DNA from: Rhodothermales bacterium
GTDB lineage: Bacteria > Bacteroidota > Rhodothermia > Rhodothermales > JANQRZ01
Assembly (NCBI GenBank): GCA_028284265.1
Contig: JANQRZ010000008.1
Coordinates: 1-64,000, forward strand
Direction: 5' to 3'
Length of the DNA: 64,000 bases
Positions within the stretch are counted from its first letter, which is position 1. The number at the start of each line of letters is the position of its first letter. The position numbers and the translations under genes were made by a program. A model generated the notes under the pieces. The model searched no databases. It saw only the letters and a program-made list of their open reading frames with translations, and had not been told where the DNA came from. This document shows positions 27,154 to 35,526 of the stretch, piece by piece.

Positions 27154-28656
27154 ATGGCTGAACTCACGACCACTGCCCAAGCCGGCGCGCTCGCCCGTCC
27201 CACGCTTGAGGTCTTCCGCTACGACGACCGCATCGTCCGCCACTTCACGCTTGCGACGATCCTATGGGGCTTCGTCGGGATGCTCGTCGGCGTCATCATC
27301 GCGCTCCAGCTTCCGTTCCCCGAAGCCAACCTCGGGCCGTACCTCTCGTTCGGTCGGCTTCGTCCCCTCCACACGAACGCTGTCATCTTCGCCTTCGCGG
27401 GCAACGCCATCTTCGCGGCGATCTACTACTCGACGCAGCGGCTCTGCAAGGCGCGGATGTTCTCCGACTGGATGAGCCGGTTCCACTTCTGGGGCTGGCA
27501 GGGCATCATCGTGGCCGCCGCCATCACGCTCCCGCTCGGGCTGACGACCTCGAAGGAATATGCCGAACTAGAGTGGCCCATCGACATCGCGATCACGGTC
27601 GTGTGGGTTGTCTTCGCGGTGAACTTCTTCGGGACGCTCTACAAGCGGCGCGAGCAACACATGTACGTCGCGCTCTGGTTCTACATCGCCACGATTGTCA
27701 CGGTGGCGGTGCTGCACCTCGGCAACTCGATGGCGGTCCCGGCGAGCTGGTTCAACAGCTACCCGATCTACCGGGGCGTGCAGGACGCGCTCGTGCAGTG
27801 GTGGTACGGCCACAACGCCGTCGCCTTCTTCCTCACGACGCCGTTCCTCGGCCTGATGTACTACTTCCTCCCGAAGGCCGCCGAGCGTCCGGTGTTCTCC
27901 TACCGCCTGTCGATCATCCACTTCTGGAGCTTGGTCTTCATCTACATCTGGGCCGGGCCGCACCACCTCAACTATACCGCGGTGCCCGAGTGGGCCGCGA
28001 CGCTCGGGATGGTCTTCAGCGTGATGCTCTGGATGCCGAGCTGGGGCGGCATGATCAACGGCCTGTTCACGCTGCGCGGCGCGTGGCACAAGCTGCGCGA
28101 CTCGGTTGTGCTCAAGATGTTCGTCGTCGGGATCACGTTCTACGGGATGTCGACGTTCGAAGGCCCGATGCTGTCGGTCAAGACGGTCAACGCGCTCTCT
28201 CACTACACCGATTGGAACATCGCCCACGTTCACTCGGGCGCGCTCGGGTGGAACGGGTTCATGACGTTCGGGATGATCTACTGGCTCGTGCCGCGCCTCT
28301 GGAAACGCGAGCTGTGGTCGCAGAAGATGGCGAACGCCCACTTCTGGATCGGGACCATCGGGATTCTGCTCTATGTCCTCGCGATGTACACCTCGGGTAT
28401 CACGCAGGGCCTGATGTGGCGCGCCTTCGACGACACAGGCCGCCTGCTCTATCCGGACTTCATGGAGACGGTCATCCAGATCAAGCCGATGTACTGGGTC
28501 CGGCTGATCGGTGGGACGATGTACCTCGGTGGGGTGGTGCTGCTGATGGTCAACGTATGGCAGACGATCCGCCGTGCGCCGAAGGATCTTCCCGACCCGG
28601 CAGTCGCTGTTCCCGCCGCTTCATCCACGTCCGCCAAAGACATCCCTGTCGCCTAA
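27154..28656 (+). CDS. ccoN: cbb3-type cytochrome c oxidase subunit I
   Basis: The 500-residue protein is the catalytic membrane subunit of the high-affinity terminal oxidase. The metal-ligand histidines fit: GHNAVAFFLTTPFLG with His in the Cu-B region, AGPHHLNYTAVPEW (His-His pair), and the late NIAHVHSGALGWNGFM pair for hemes b and b3. About 12 membrane helices. Low-spin heme ligand region is near LRPLHTNAVIFAF. It reduces O2 in the inner membrane. ATG 27154 gives MAELTTTAQAG, just ahead of the conserved start. First of four overlapping or adjacent oxidase genes. Confidence 0.95.
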   Translation: MAELTTTAQAGALARPTLEVFRYDDRIVRHFTLATILWGFVGMLVGVIIALQLPFPEANLGPYLSFGRLRPLHTNAVIFAFAGNAIFAAIYYSTQRLCKARMFSDWMSRFHFWGWQGIIVAAAITLPLGLTTSKEYAELEWPIDIAITVVWVVFAVNFFGTLYKRREQHMYVALWFYIATIVTVAVLHLGNSMAVPASWFNSYPIYRGVQDALVQWWYGHNAVAFFLTTPFLGLMYYFLPKAAERPVFSYRLSIIHFWSLVFIYIWAGPHHLNYTAVPEWAATLGMVFSVMLWMPSWGGMINGLFTLRGAWHKLRDSVVLKMFVVGITFYGMSTFEGPMLSVKTVNALSHYTDWNIAHVHSGALGWNGFMTFGMIYWLVPRLWKRELWSQKMANAHFWIGTIGILLYVLAMYTSGITQGLMWRAFDDTGRLLYPDFMETVIQIKPMYWVRLIGGTMYLGGVVLLMVNVWQTIRRAPKDLPDPAVAVPAASSTSAKDIPVA

Positions 28657-28674
28657 CCCTGCCCCGCGATTCCC

Positions 28675-29388
28675 ATGTTCAACCGACTCATCAAAGCGAA
28701 CGGGCGGCACCGCAGGCTCGAAGGCTGGCCGTTCATCTTCACCGCCCTCACCGCGCTCGCCATCCTCACCGGGACCATCATCGAGTTTGCCCCGCTCTTT
28801 CTCGTGGACGACAGCATGACGGCACCCGAAGGTGCAACGCCGTGGACTCCGCTCGAAGTCGCCGGACGCGATCTCTACATCCGCGAAGGGTGTAACAACT
28901 GCCACAGCCAGATGGTGCGGCCCTTCCGCCACGAGCTAGAGCGCTACGGCAACTTCTCGACCGCCGCCGAGACGGCATTCGAGAGTCCGCACCTGTGGGG
29001 ATCGAAGCGGACCGGCCCAGACCTCGCCCGGCTCGGCGGGAAGTACCCCCACCTCTGGCATGTCCGCCACATGGAGGACCCGCGCTCGACCTCGCCCGGC
29101 TCGATCATGCCGGACTACCCGTGGATGCTGACGGCGCGGATGGACTACGAGTACCTGCCCTCGGTGATGAGTGCGCTCCGCACGGTCGGTCTGCCGTACT
29201 CCGACGCCGAGGTGGAAAACGCCCCAGCGCTCGCCCGCGCGCAGGCCGAGCAGATCGCCGCCGAGATCGTTGAGCAGGGCGGGCCGGAGGGCCTCGCCAA
29301 CAAGGAAATCACGGCGCTCGTCGCCTTCCTCCAGCGGCTTGGTGTCCAGCACAGCGAGCCACTCACCGCAGCCCCCGACCAGCCATGA
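28675..29388 (+). CDS. ccoO: cbb3-type cytochrome c oxidase subunit II
   Basis: A 237-residue protein with one N-terminal membrane helix (about 18-45) and a periplasmic c-type cytochrome domain. The heme site is CNNCHS (EGCNNCHSQMVRPF), and a distal Met is available in GSIMPDYPWML, typical of CcoO. It passes electrons from CcoP or cytochrome c to CcoN. It is 18 bases after ccoN and overlaps the next gene by four. Confidence 0.95.
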   Translation: MFNRLIKANGRHRRLEGWPFIFTALTALAILTGTIIEFAPLFLVDDSMTAPEGATPWTPLEVAGRDLYIREGCNNCHSQMVRPFRHELERYGNFSTAAETAFESPHLWGSKRTGPDLARLGGKYPHLWHVRHMEDPRSTSPGSIMPDYPWMLTARMDYEYLPSVMSALRTVGLPYSDAEVENAPALARAQAEQIAAEIVEQGGPEGLANKEITALVAFLQRLGVQHSEPLTAAPDQP

Positions 29389-29585
29389 TGAAAGACGCCG
29401 TCCGCGCCCTCGAAACGGGAGCCTTCGCCGAGATCGGCGTCCTCGCCTTTTTCGTGGCCTTCCTGCTCATCGTCGTCTACGCCCTTACGCTCTCGAAGCG
29501 CAGCCGCGACGCGGCCAAGCAGATCCCGCTCGACGACCTCCCCGACGCTTTCCCTTCCCACACGACCAACGGCAACCCCGCATGA
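29385..29585 (+). CDS. ccoQ: small cbb3 oxidase subunit CcoQ-like
   Basis: This 66-residue protein has one membrane helix (about residues 15-36) and a short charged C-terminus, the size and place of CcoQ between ccoO and ccoP. It overlaps ccoO by four bases and ccoP by four. CcoQ stabilises the oxidase complex but is poorly conserved in sequence, so the call rests mainly on position. Confidence 0.75.
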   Translation: MMKDAVRALETGAFAEIGVLAFFVAFLLIVVYALTLSKRSRDAAKQIPLDDLPDAFPSHTTNGNPA

Positions 29586-30229
29586 GCGACGCCGCACCCA
29601 TCCCCGATCCCGAGTCCCCGCTCCGCGACGCTACGGACTCCACACCGCTCGTCGGCGATGCGAGCGATCTTATCATCCGCGGCCATAAGTACGATGGTAT
29701 CCGCGAGTACGACAACCCGATGCCGGGCTGGTGGACGATGTTGTTCCTCGCTTGTGTCGCGTTCGCGCCGCTCTACGTCGTTGGCGTCCACGTCTTCGAC
29801 TGGATCGATGACTACGGCGAGGACCTCGCCGAAGCGCAGGCCGACCTCGCCCAGATTCGAGAGGTCTATGCTTCGACCGGACCATCGTTCAAGACCGACC
29901 CCGGCGCGCTCGCTGAGTACGCCGCCGATGCCGCGTTCGTGGAGGCTGGAGTGGAGCCCTACCAAGCCGTCTGCGCGGCGTGCCACGGCGACGCTGGGCA
30001 AGGTCTCATCGGCCCCAACCTGACGGACGATTACTGGATTCACGGCGCGACGCCGACGGACGTGTACCGCGCCATCAACGAGGGCTTCCCGGCGCAGGGG
30101 ATGCCTGCTTGGGGCAACCAACTCACACCCGAAGAGCAGGCGCAGGCGATGGCCTTCGTGCTCTCACTGCGCGGCACTGACCCGCCCAACCAGAAGGAGC
30201 CACAGGGCGAACGCGTCACTGGCTCCTGA
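29582..30229 (+). CDS. ccoP: cbb3-type cytochrome c oxidase subunit III (one-heme form)
   Basis: The 215-residue protein has an N-terminal CcoP region (YDGIREYDNPMPGWW), one membrane helix (about residues 45-70), and a single c-type cytochrome domain with CAACHG and a Met ligand in GMPAWG. The classical CcoP has two heme-binding sites; only one CxxCH is seen here. It is shorter than the usual ~300 residues. Start ATG 29582 was chosen because it overlaps ccoQ and the upstream frame is not coding. Confidence 0.9.
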   Translation: MSDAAPIPDPESPLRDATDSTPLVGDASDLIIRGHKYDGIREYDNPMPGWWTMLFLACVAFAPLYVVGVHVFDWIDDYGEDLAEAQADLAQIREVYASTGPSFKTDPGALAEYAADAAFVEAGVEPYQAVCAACHGDAGQGLIGPNLTDDYWIHGATPTDVYRAINEGFPAQGMPAWGNQLTPEEQAQAMAFVLSLRGTDPPNQKEPQGERVTGS

Positions 30230-30249
30230 CCGCTCCCGCCTGACCGCGT

Positions 30250-31698
30250 ATGGCCTCGAACTTCGTCCCGGCCTCCGACCTCGACATCCTCGAATCGCCA
30301 GAGGAGATCCTCTCGACGCTCACTCGCGACGGCAAGCGGCGCTGGCTCTACCCGACGCCGGAGAAGGGGCGGTTCTGGCACCAACGACGCATCCTGGGCT
30401 GGGCACTCATTGCGCTCTTTGTTGCCCTGCCCATCGTTCGTATCAACGGGAAACCCGCCGTCTTCCTCGATGTGGTGCAGCGCGAGTTTACATTCTTTGG
30501 CTTCACCTTCTACCCGACCGACACCTTCCTGCTGCTCCTCTTCGGGATCGCCGCGCTGACGAGTATCGCGCTCCTGACGGCGCTGCTCGGGCGCGTGTGG
30601 TGCGGATGGGGTTGCCCGCAGACGGTCTACCTAGAGTTCGTCTTTCGACCCATCGAGCGACTGATCGAAGGAAAGGAACACGTCCGCAAGCGTCGGAACG
30701 AAGGGCCGTGGAGTTTCGATAAGGCCTGGCGGAAAGCCCTCAAGTGGGGCGTCTACGCCGTGTTTTCCATTGCCGTCGCGCACGTCTTTGTGAGCTACAT
30801 CGTCGGGTGGGAATCGCTTCTCGATTGGATGACGGGGTCGCCGTTCGAGCACTGGGGGTTCTTCGTGCTGATGGCCGGGACCAGCGCGCTCGCGCTTTTC
30901 GACTTCGGGTTCTTCCGCGAGCAGATGTGTACCATCGTCTGCCCCTACGCCCGCTTCCAGAGCGTGCTGCTGGATGAGGATTCGATGATCGTCTCCTACG
31001 ACCCGAACCGGGGGGAGCCTCGGTCGAAGCGGTCGAAGAAGACCATTGAGCAGGAGGAGGCAGGGCTGATGCCTTCGAAGGGCGACTGCATCGACTGCTT
31101 CGCTTGCGTCCGCACCTGCCCGACGGGCATCGACATCCGCGACGGGTTGCAGATGGAGTGCATCGCCTGCACGCAGTGCATCGATGCGTGCGACACCATC
31201 ATGGACCGGATCGGCAAGCCGCGTGGGCTGATCCGCTACACGAGTGAGCACGCGCTCGAAGACCAACCGACCCGCATCGCCCGTCCGCGCACAGTGCTCT
31301 ACAGTGTGCTGCTCCTCGCCGTGACCGTGATGTTCACCGTTGCCCTGACGACTCGCGGGGCTTACGATGTCGAAGTCGGGCGCGTGACCGGTATGCCCTT
31401 TACGGAATTGCCGGATGGCCAGATCGCCAACCGGGTTCGCTTCCGGGTTCAGAACCAGACGACACAGCCAACGGCCTTCTCTGTCGAGGTCATCGCGCCG
31501 GAGGGGGCGAGCCTGCGCGTCGGTGGTCGTCAGCCCATCCAGGTCGCACCGCGTGACCTAGGGCGCGTCGAAGCGTTCGTCGTCGTGCCGCGCACTGCGT
31601 TCAGCAATGCAGCGCAGCAGGAGGCACAGTTTCGCGTCGTCTTCGAGGATGGCCACGAGGAGACCCTGACTTTTCCCTTGCTCGGACCTAGCCGCTAG
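30250..31698 (+). CDS. ccoG: cytochrome c oxidase accessory protein CcoG (RdxA/FixG)
   Basis: The 482-residue membrane protein has several helices, the RVWCGWGCPQTVYLE motif, a CIVCPYARFQS stretch, and ferredoxin-like 4Fe-4S clusters in CIDCFACVRTCPTG and CIACTQCIDACD. A C-terminal immunoglobulin-like domain follows (about 380-480). CcoG helps assemble the cbb3 oxidase, probably handling copper. It lies 20 bases after ccoP in the same direction and so belongs to the oxidase operon. Confidence 0.95.
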   Translation: MASNFVPASDLDILESPEEILSTLTRDGKRRWLYPTPEKGRFWHQRRILGWALIALFVALPIVRINGKPAVFLDVVQREFTFFGFTFYPTDTFLLLLFGIAALTSIALLTALLGRVWCGWGCPQTVYLEFVFRPIERLIEGKEHVRKRRNEGPWSFDKAWRKALKWGVYAVFSIAVAHVFVSYIVGWESLLDWMTGSPFEHWGFFVLMAGTSALALFDFGFFREQMCTIVCPYARFQSVLLDEDSMIVSYDPNRGEPRSKRSKKTIEQEEAGLMPSKGDCIDCFACVRTCPTGIDIRDGLQMECIACTQCIDACDTIMDRIGKPRGLIRYTSEHALEDQPTRIARPRTVLYSVLLLAVTVMFTVALTTRGAYDVEVGRVTGMPFTELPDGQIANRVRFRVQNQTTQPTAFSVEVIAPEGASLRVGGRQPIQVAPRDLGRVEAFVVVPRTAFSNAAQQEAQFRVVFEDGHEETLTFPLLGPSR

Positions 31699-31706
31699 CC
31701 GCTCCC

Positions 31707-32615
31707 ATGACATCTTCTCCTGACTTTGCCCACCTCGTCTGCGCGCTCGACTTCTCGGAAGGCTCCGAAGCTGCGCTCATCCGCGCCGCTGACCTCGCCG
31801 AGCGGTTCCACGCCCGCCTCCACCTCTTCCACACAGAGGCGACCTTTCGAGCGAGCAGGGGAGGTGAGCACCAAGCCGACCAGGCGAAGGACCAATCGCT
31901 GGTTCGGCTCTACGAGTTCGCGGAGGAGGTACTCGGCGGGACCGATGTCCTCGATGTCCTCGGCCCCGAGTTCGTGGTCCGCCACGGGGAGTACGCTGCC
32001 GATGCGGTCGTCCGCTATGCCACCGAAGTAGAAGCAGGCCTCGTCGTGCTTGGTACTCACGGGCGAAGGGGCTACCAGCGCCTCGCACTAGGGAGTGTGG
32101 CCGAGTCGGTTGTCCGCCACGCGCCGTGCCCGGTCCTGACGGTACCGAACGAGGCCGCACGCACCGCGCCGAGTCCTTCGCGGCCCGTGCTCGTCGCCGT
32201 CGATTTCTCGGCGCACAGCCGAGCGGCGCTCCAACTCGGCGAGCAGTTCGCGGCGCTCTTCGACGCACCCATAGAGGCGATCCATGTTGCTGAGGACCTC
32301 GGCCTCGTGCCGGAGTTCTACACCGATGCTGGGATGGTCGTCGCGCACAACATCCCGGAGCTGGCTGACAAAGCCGAGGCTCATCTGCAGCAACTGGTAG
32401 ACGAAGAAGGCGGCACGGCTCGGCCGCATGTTCGGTTTGGGCGTCCTCACCATGAGATCGTCGCGCGCGCCGAGGAGGTTCGTGCCGGGCTTGTCGTCAT
32501 GGCGACGCATGGGCTGACAGGCGTGAAGCACGCGCTCCTCGGGAGTGTCACCGAGCGCGCACTTCGGCGGTCTCACTGTCCGGTGTTATCGGTTCGCGCC
32601 AGAGGAGGTCGCTAG
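31707..32615 (+). CDS. universal stress protein, two Usp domains
   Basis: The 302-residue protein has two Usp domains; the first ends with VVLGTHGRRGYQRLALGSVAESV and the second with VMATHGLTGVKHALLGSVTERA. It is similar in arrangement to the Usp at 25557-26462 and begins eight bases after the ccoG stop. Cytosolic. Placement directly in the oxidase operon suggests expression together with the low-oxygen genes. Confidence 0.93.
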   Translation: MTSSPDFAHLVCALDFSEGSEAALIRAADLAERFHARLHLFHTEATFRASRGGEHQADQAKDQSLVRLYEFAEEVLGGTDVLDVLGPEFVVRHGEYAADAVVRYATEVEAGLVVLGTHGRRGYQRLALGSVAESVVRHAPCPVLTVPNEAARTAPSPSRPVLVAVDFSAHSRAALQLGEQFAALFDAPIEAIHVAEDLGLVPEFYTDAGMVVAHNIPELADKAEAHLQQLVDEEGGTARPHVRFGRPHHEIVARAEEVRAGLVVMATHGLTGVKHALLGSVTERALRRSHCPVLSVRARGGR

Positions 32616-32616
32616 C

Positions 32617-34182
32617 ATGCAAACGCCCGAGCTTGTTCACTATTCGACAGAACCGTGGCCCGCTGCCGAGTCGTCGGAGGAGAGAGCGGTCTTCTCCCGA
32701 CTTCAAGCGGGATTCCGCGACCAATTTGAACAGGTCTTTCCCGACCCGCTCGCTCCGCGAACCGTCGTCGTGGTGCCCAGTCTTTCGCTGCCCGTTGATG
32801 AGCTACGCAAGATCAGTGGGGTGCATCACTACGAAGAGCGGATGCTCTTTACGCTGATGCTCTTGCGGATGCCGCATACGCGCTTGGTCTTCGTTACGAG
32901 CCAGCCCGTAGCGCCGGGCATCATCGACTACTACCTGCACCTTCTGCCCGGCATTCCCAGCGTTCATGCCCGCGAACGACTCTGTCTCCTTGCCTGCCAC
33001 GATGCCTCCGAGGTGCCGCTGACGCAGAAGGTCTTGGACCGCCCGCGCCTCATCCAGCGCATCCGTCGCGCCATCGGCGATCCGGCATCGGCTCATCTGA
33101 CGTGCTTCAACGCGACCGCTTTGGAGCGCACCCTCGCCGTTCGGCTCGGCATTTCCCTCTACGCCTGCGACCCTGCGCTTGGCCACCTCGGTACCAAAAG
33201 CGGAAGCCGGAAAGCATTCCGAGAAGCAGGAATCCTACTTCCTGACGGAGCCGAGGACCTGCGCGATATGGACGATGCAGCCGCCGCCTTGGCTGCACTG
33301 AAGGGCAGACAAGCCGGTCTACGTAAGGCTGTCGTCAAGCTAGATGAGGGCTTCAGTGGCGAGGGCAATGCCGTTTTCTCATTCGAGGGAGCACCCGAAG
33401 GGGCGGGGCTGGAGGCGTGGGTGCGCGGCGCATTGCCTGAGCGCCTTCGGTACGAGGCAGCTACTGAAACATGGGACCACTTCGCAGCGAGTTACGCCGA
33501 GATGGGTGGGATCGTCGAGGCATGGGTGGATGGAGAGATGAAGACGTCTCCTTCAGTACAGTGCCGCGTGGACCCGGCAGGGCGGCCTGCGGTGATCTCG
33601 ACACACGACCAACTCCTCGGGGGGCCATCCGGCCAAGTGTTCCTCGGCTGCACCTTTCCTGCTGACGGGGTGTACCGCCGAGCGATTCACGAAGCCGGGC
33701 AGCGCGTCGCGGGTGTACTCGCTGAGAAAGGCGTGCTGGGACGTTTCGGGATCGACTTTGTCTCCGTGCGGTCGGGCAGCGAGTGGCAGCACTATGCCAT
33801 CGAGATCAACCTTCGCAAAGGGGGGACGACGCACCCCTACGACATGCTGGAGTTTCTGACCGATGGGGCCTATGATGAAGGGAGTGGCCTCTACAGAACG
33901 CCGAGCGGACAGGCACTCTACTATTTCGCTTCAGACAACCTCGTCAGCGAGCGGTACCACGGCTTGACGCCACGCGACCTCGTGGACATCGCTGTGGAAC
34001 GGCATCTTCACTTCCACGGGGGAACCCATGAAGGGGTCGTGTTTCATCTCATCGGGGCGCTCTCGCAGTTCGGAAAGCTGGGGGTGCTCTGCATCGCCGC
34101 GAGTCCGAACCGGGCGCGGACGCTCTACGAGGAGACCGTCGTTGCCCTCAACGTCGCCAGCGACGAGACCCGTGTCCTCTAG
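32617..34182 (+). CDS. ATP-grasp peptide-ligase-like protein (PGM1-related)
   Basis: The 521-residue protein has an N-terminal alpha/beta domain (about 50-185: VVVPSLSLPVDELRKISGVHHYEERMLF) and a C-terminal ATP-grasp region: KLDEGFSGEGN (241-251) fits the glycine-rich nucleotide loop, and EINLRKGGTTHPY (396-408) fits the metal-binding Glu/Asn block. This resembles the PGM1 family, named for a Streptomyces peptide ligase. The reaction expected is ATP-dependent amide bond formation; the substrate is unknown. It starts one base after the upstream Usp stop and 26 bases before the next Usp, so it is within a stress/oxidase operon. ATG 32617 is used; the 5' frame overlaps the Usp. Confidence 0.7.
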   Translation: MQTPELVHYSTEPWPAAESSEERAVFSRLQAGFRDQFEQVFPDPLAPRTVVVVPSLSLPVDELRKISGVHHYEERMLFTLMLLRMPHTRLVFVTSQPVAPGIIDYYLHLLPGIPSVHARERLCLLACHDASEVPLTQKVLDRPRLIQRIRRAIGDPASAHLTCFNATALERTLAVRLGISLYACDPALGHLGTKSGSRKAFREAGILLPDGAEDLRDMDDAAAALAALKGRQAGLRKAVVKLDEGFSGEGNAVFSFEGAPEGAGLEAWVRGALPERLRYEAATETWDHFAASYAEMGGIVEAWVDGEMKTSPSVQCRVDPAGRPAVISTHDQLLGGPSGQVFLGCTFPADGVYRRAIHEAGQRVAGVLAEKGVLGRFGIDFVSVRSGSEWQHYAIEINLRKGGTTHPYDMLEFLTDGAYDEGSGLYRTPSGQALYYFASDNLVSERYHGLTPRDLVDIAVERHLHFHGGTHEGVVFHLIGALSQFGKLGVLCIAASPNRARTLYEETVVALNVASDETRVL

Positions 34183-34208
34183 CCTCCTCAGCCACTGACG
34201 GTTCTGCT

Positions 34209-35162
34209 ATGCTTGCCCCGAATCGCATCCTCGTCCCGCTCGACTTTTCCGGTGCCTCTGACGCCGCGCTCCGTCGCGCTGCCGATCTGGCTGCCCGCAC
34301 CGGTGCTGCCCTACATGTGCTGCACGTTGTGGCGGGCTTCGAGATGACCGGTGCCGAGATGCCCGATGCGGACCGGGCCTTCTACCAGCGCGTTTGGGAC
34401 CGGGCCGAGGCCAAGCTCAACAACTACCTTCAGCGCGCTGGCCTGTCTGGGACCGGGTTAGAGTACGTGCTCGCACACGGCGCTCCGTCGCAGGCAATCC
34501 TCGCCTACGCGGAGGCGCACGACATCGGGTTGATCGTGATGGGGACGCACGGGCGTACAGGGCTACAGCGCTTTTTCCTCGGCAGCGTTGCCCATGAGGT
34601 GCTACGCCGCGCCGAGATGCCCGTGATGGTGGTGCCAATGGCGGATGCTCCGCTGAAACCGCTCCGCCGCGTCGTGGCACCAACCGATTTTTCCGATGCG
34701 TCGCGTATGGTACTTCCCGTCGCCGCCAGCCTCGCCGCGCTGTACGGTGCCGACCTCGACCTGCTTCATGTCCTCGAACCGGTCCGCTACCTTGAGGCCA
34801 TCGCGGGAACCACGATTACCGCCGACCTTACGCCGGGTCTCCGGGAACGGGCTGAACGCAAGGTGCAAGAGTTCGTGGCTGATCCAGACCTCGCGCGGAT
34901 GCTGGCTGGGAGAGACCAAGCCGAGGACCTGAAGCCTGTGGAAGGGGGAGCCGGTCTAGCGCGCATCAGGTCGCACGTCGCTGAAGGGCGCGCAGCCGAA
35001 ACCATCGCCGAAGCCGCTCGGGAGTGGCACGCCGACGCCATCGTGATGGCGAAGCGAGGCTTGCATGGCGTGGAGCGTTTCCTGCTGGGGAGCGTGACCT
35101 CGCGGGTGTGCCACCTCGCTCCGTGTGCGGTCCTGGTCGTTCCCTTCGGTTTTTCTGCGTAG
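34209..35162 (+). CDS. universal stress protein, two Usp domains
   Basis: The 317-residue protein carries two Usp domains with nucleotide-binding patterns VMGTHGRTGLQRFFLGSVAHEV and VMAKRGLHGVERFLLGSVTSRV. The second copy has lost the first Gly of the pattern (AKRG in place of GxxG), so it may not bind ATP. It ends the run of Usp/ATP-grasp genes before a hairpin. Confidence 0.92.
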   Translation: MLAPNRILVPLDFSGASDAALRRAADLAARTGAALHVLHVVAGFEMTGAEMPDADRAFYQRVWDRAEAKLNNYLQRAGLSGTGLEYVLAHGAPSQAILAYAEAHDIGLIVMGTHGRTGLQRFFLGSVAHEVLRRAEMPVMVVPMADAPLKPLRRVVAPTDFSDASRMVLPVAASLAALYGADLDLLHVLEPVRYLEAIAGTTITADLTPGLRERAERKVQEFVADPDLARMLAGRDQAEDLKPVEGGAGLARIRSHVAEGRAAETIAEAAREWHADAIVMAKRGLHGVERFLLGSVTSRVCHLAPCAVLVVPFGFSA

Positions 35163-35194
35163 CCGCAGACGGGGGCTGGGGGAATATCTGATCG

Positions 35195-35213
35195 TGTAGG
35201 GGGCACCCCTACA
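35195..35213 (+). terminator. perfect 8-bp hairpin between Usp and the ccoI unit
   Basis: TGTAGGGG and CCCCTACA flank the three-base loop GCA, about 33 bases past the Usp stop. No T-tract follows, so it may be a weak terminator or a protein-binding palindrome. The remaining 35214-35313 stretch shows no gene and may contain the promoter for the small membrane protein and ccoI. Confidence 0.45.
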
Positions 35214-35313
35214 ATACTGACCGCCGTAGCCCGACCTAGTACGTGCCCTACGCACCGTCATAGCGGCTTGGTAAGCTTCAGCATCTTGCCGTCATCACTA
35301 ATCACCTCCTCGT

Positions 35314-35526
35314 GTGGATACTCTCTCTAGCAACGGGCATTCGGGAGGACGTGTTGGGCCGGGGCAGGCCGAGCAGCGTCCCTCGCTGGTACCTCCTCAC
35401 ATCGCGTGGCCACTCTTTATCGTGCTTCTGCTCGCGATGAGCGTCGGAGCCGCACTGTTCACAGCCTACATGGCCGTATCGGACGGTGGGGTCGAACTCG
35501 TAGAAGACGCGCCGTTTACGCACTGA
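35314..35526 (+). CDS. small single-helix membrane protein ahead of ccoI (FixH/CcoH position)
   Basis: The 70-residue protein starts with GTG and has one membrane helix (about residues 30-52: WPLFIVLLLAMSVGAALFTAY). It ends one base inside the start of ccoI (TGATG). In many genomes ccoH/fixH precedes ccoI, but this protein is much shorter than the usual 150 residues and the sequence shows no clear match. I call it only by position. Confidence 0.6.
   Translation: MDTLSSNGHSGGRVGPGQAEQRPSLVPPHIAWPLFIVLLLAMSVGAALFTAYMAVSDGGVELVEDAPFTH

Noticed and set aside
27264-28895. A second 543-codon plus-strand frame inside ccoN/ccoO
   Set aside because: Arg/His/Asp-rich composition with no domain, while the ccoN frame has clear oxidase motifs; shadow frame.
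35300-35312. AATCACCTCCT, which looks like the 3' end of 16S rRNA
   Set aside because: Only 11 bases match and no rRNA sequence surrounds it; it is a chance match.
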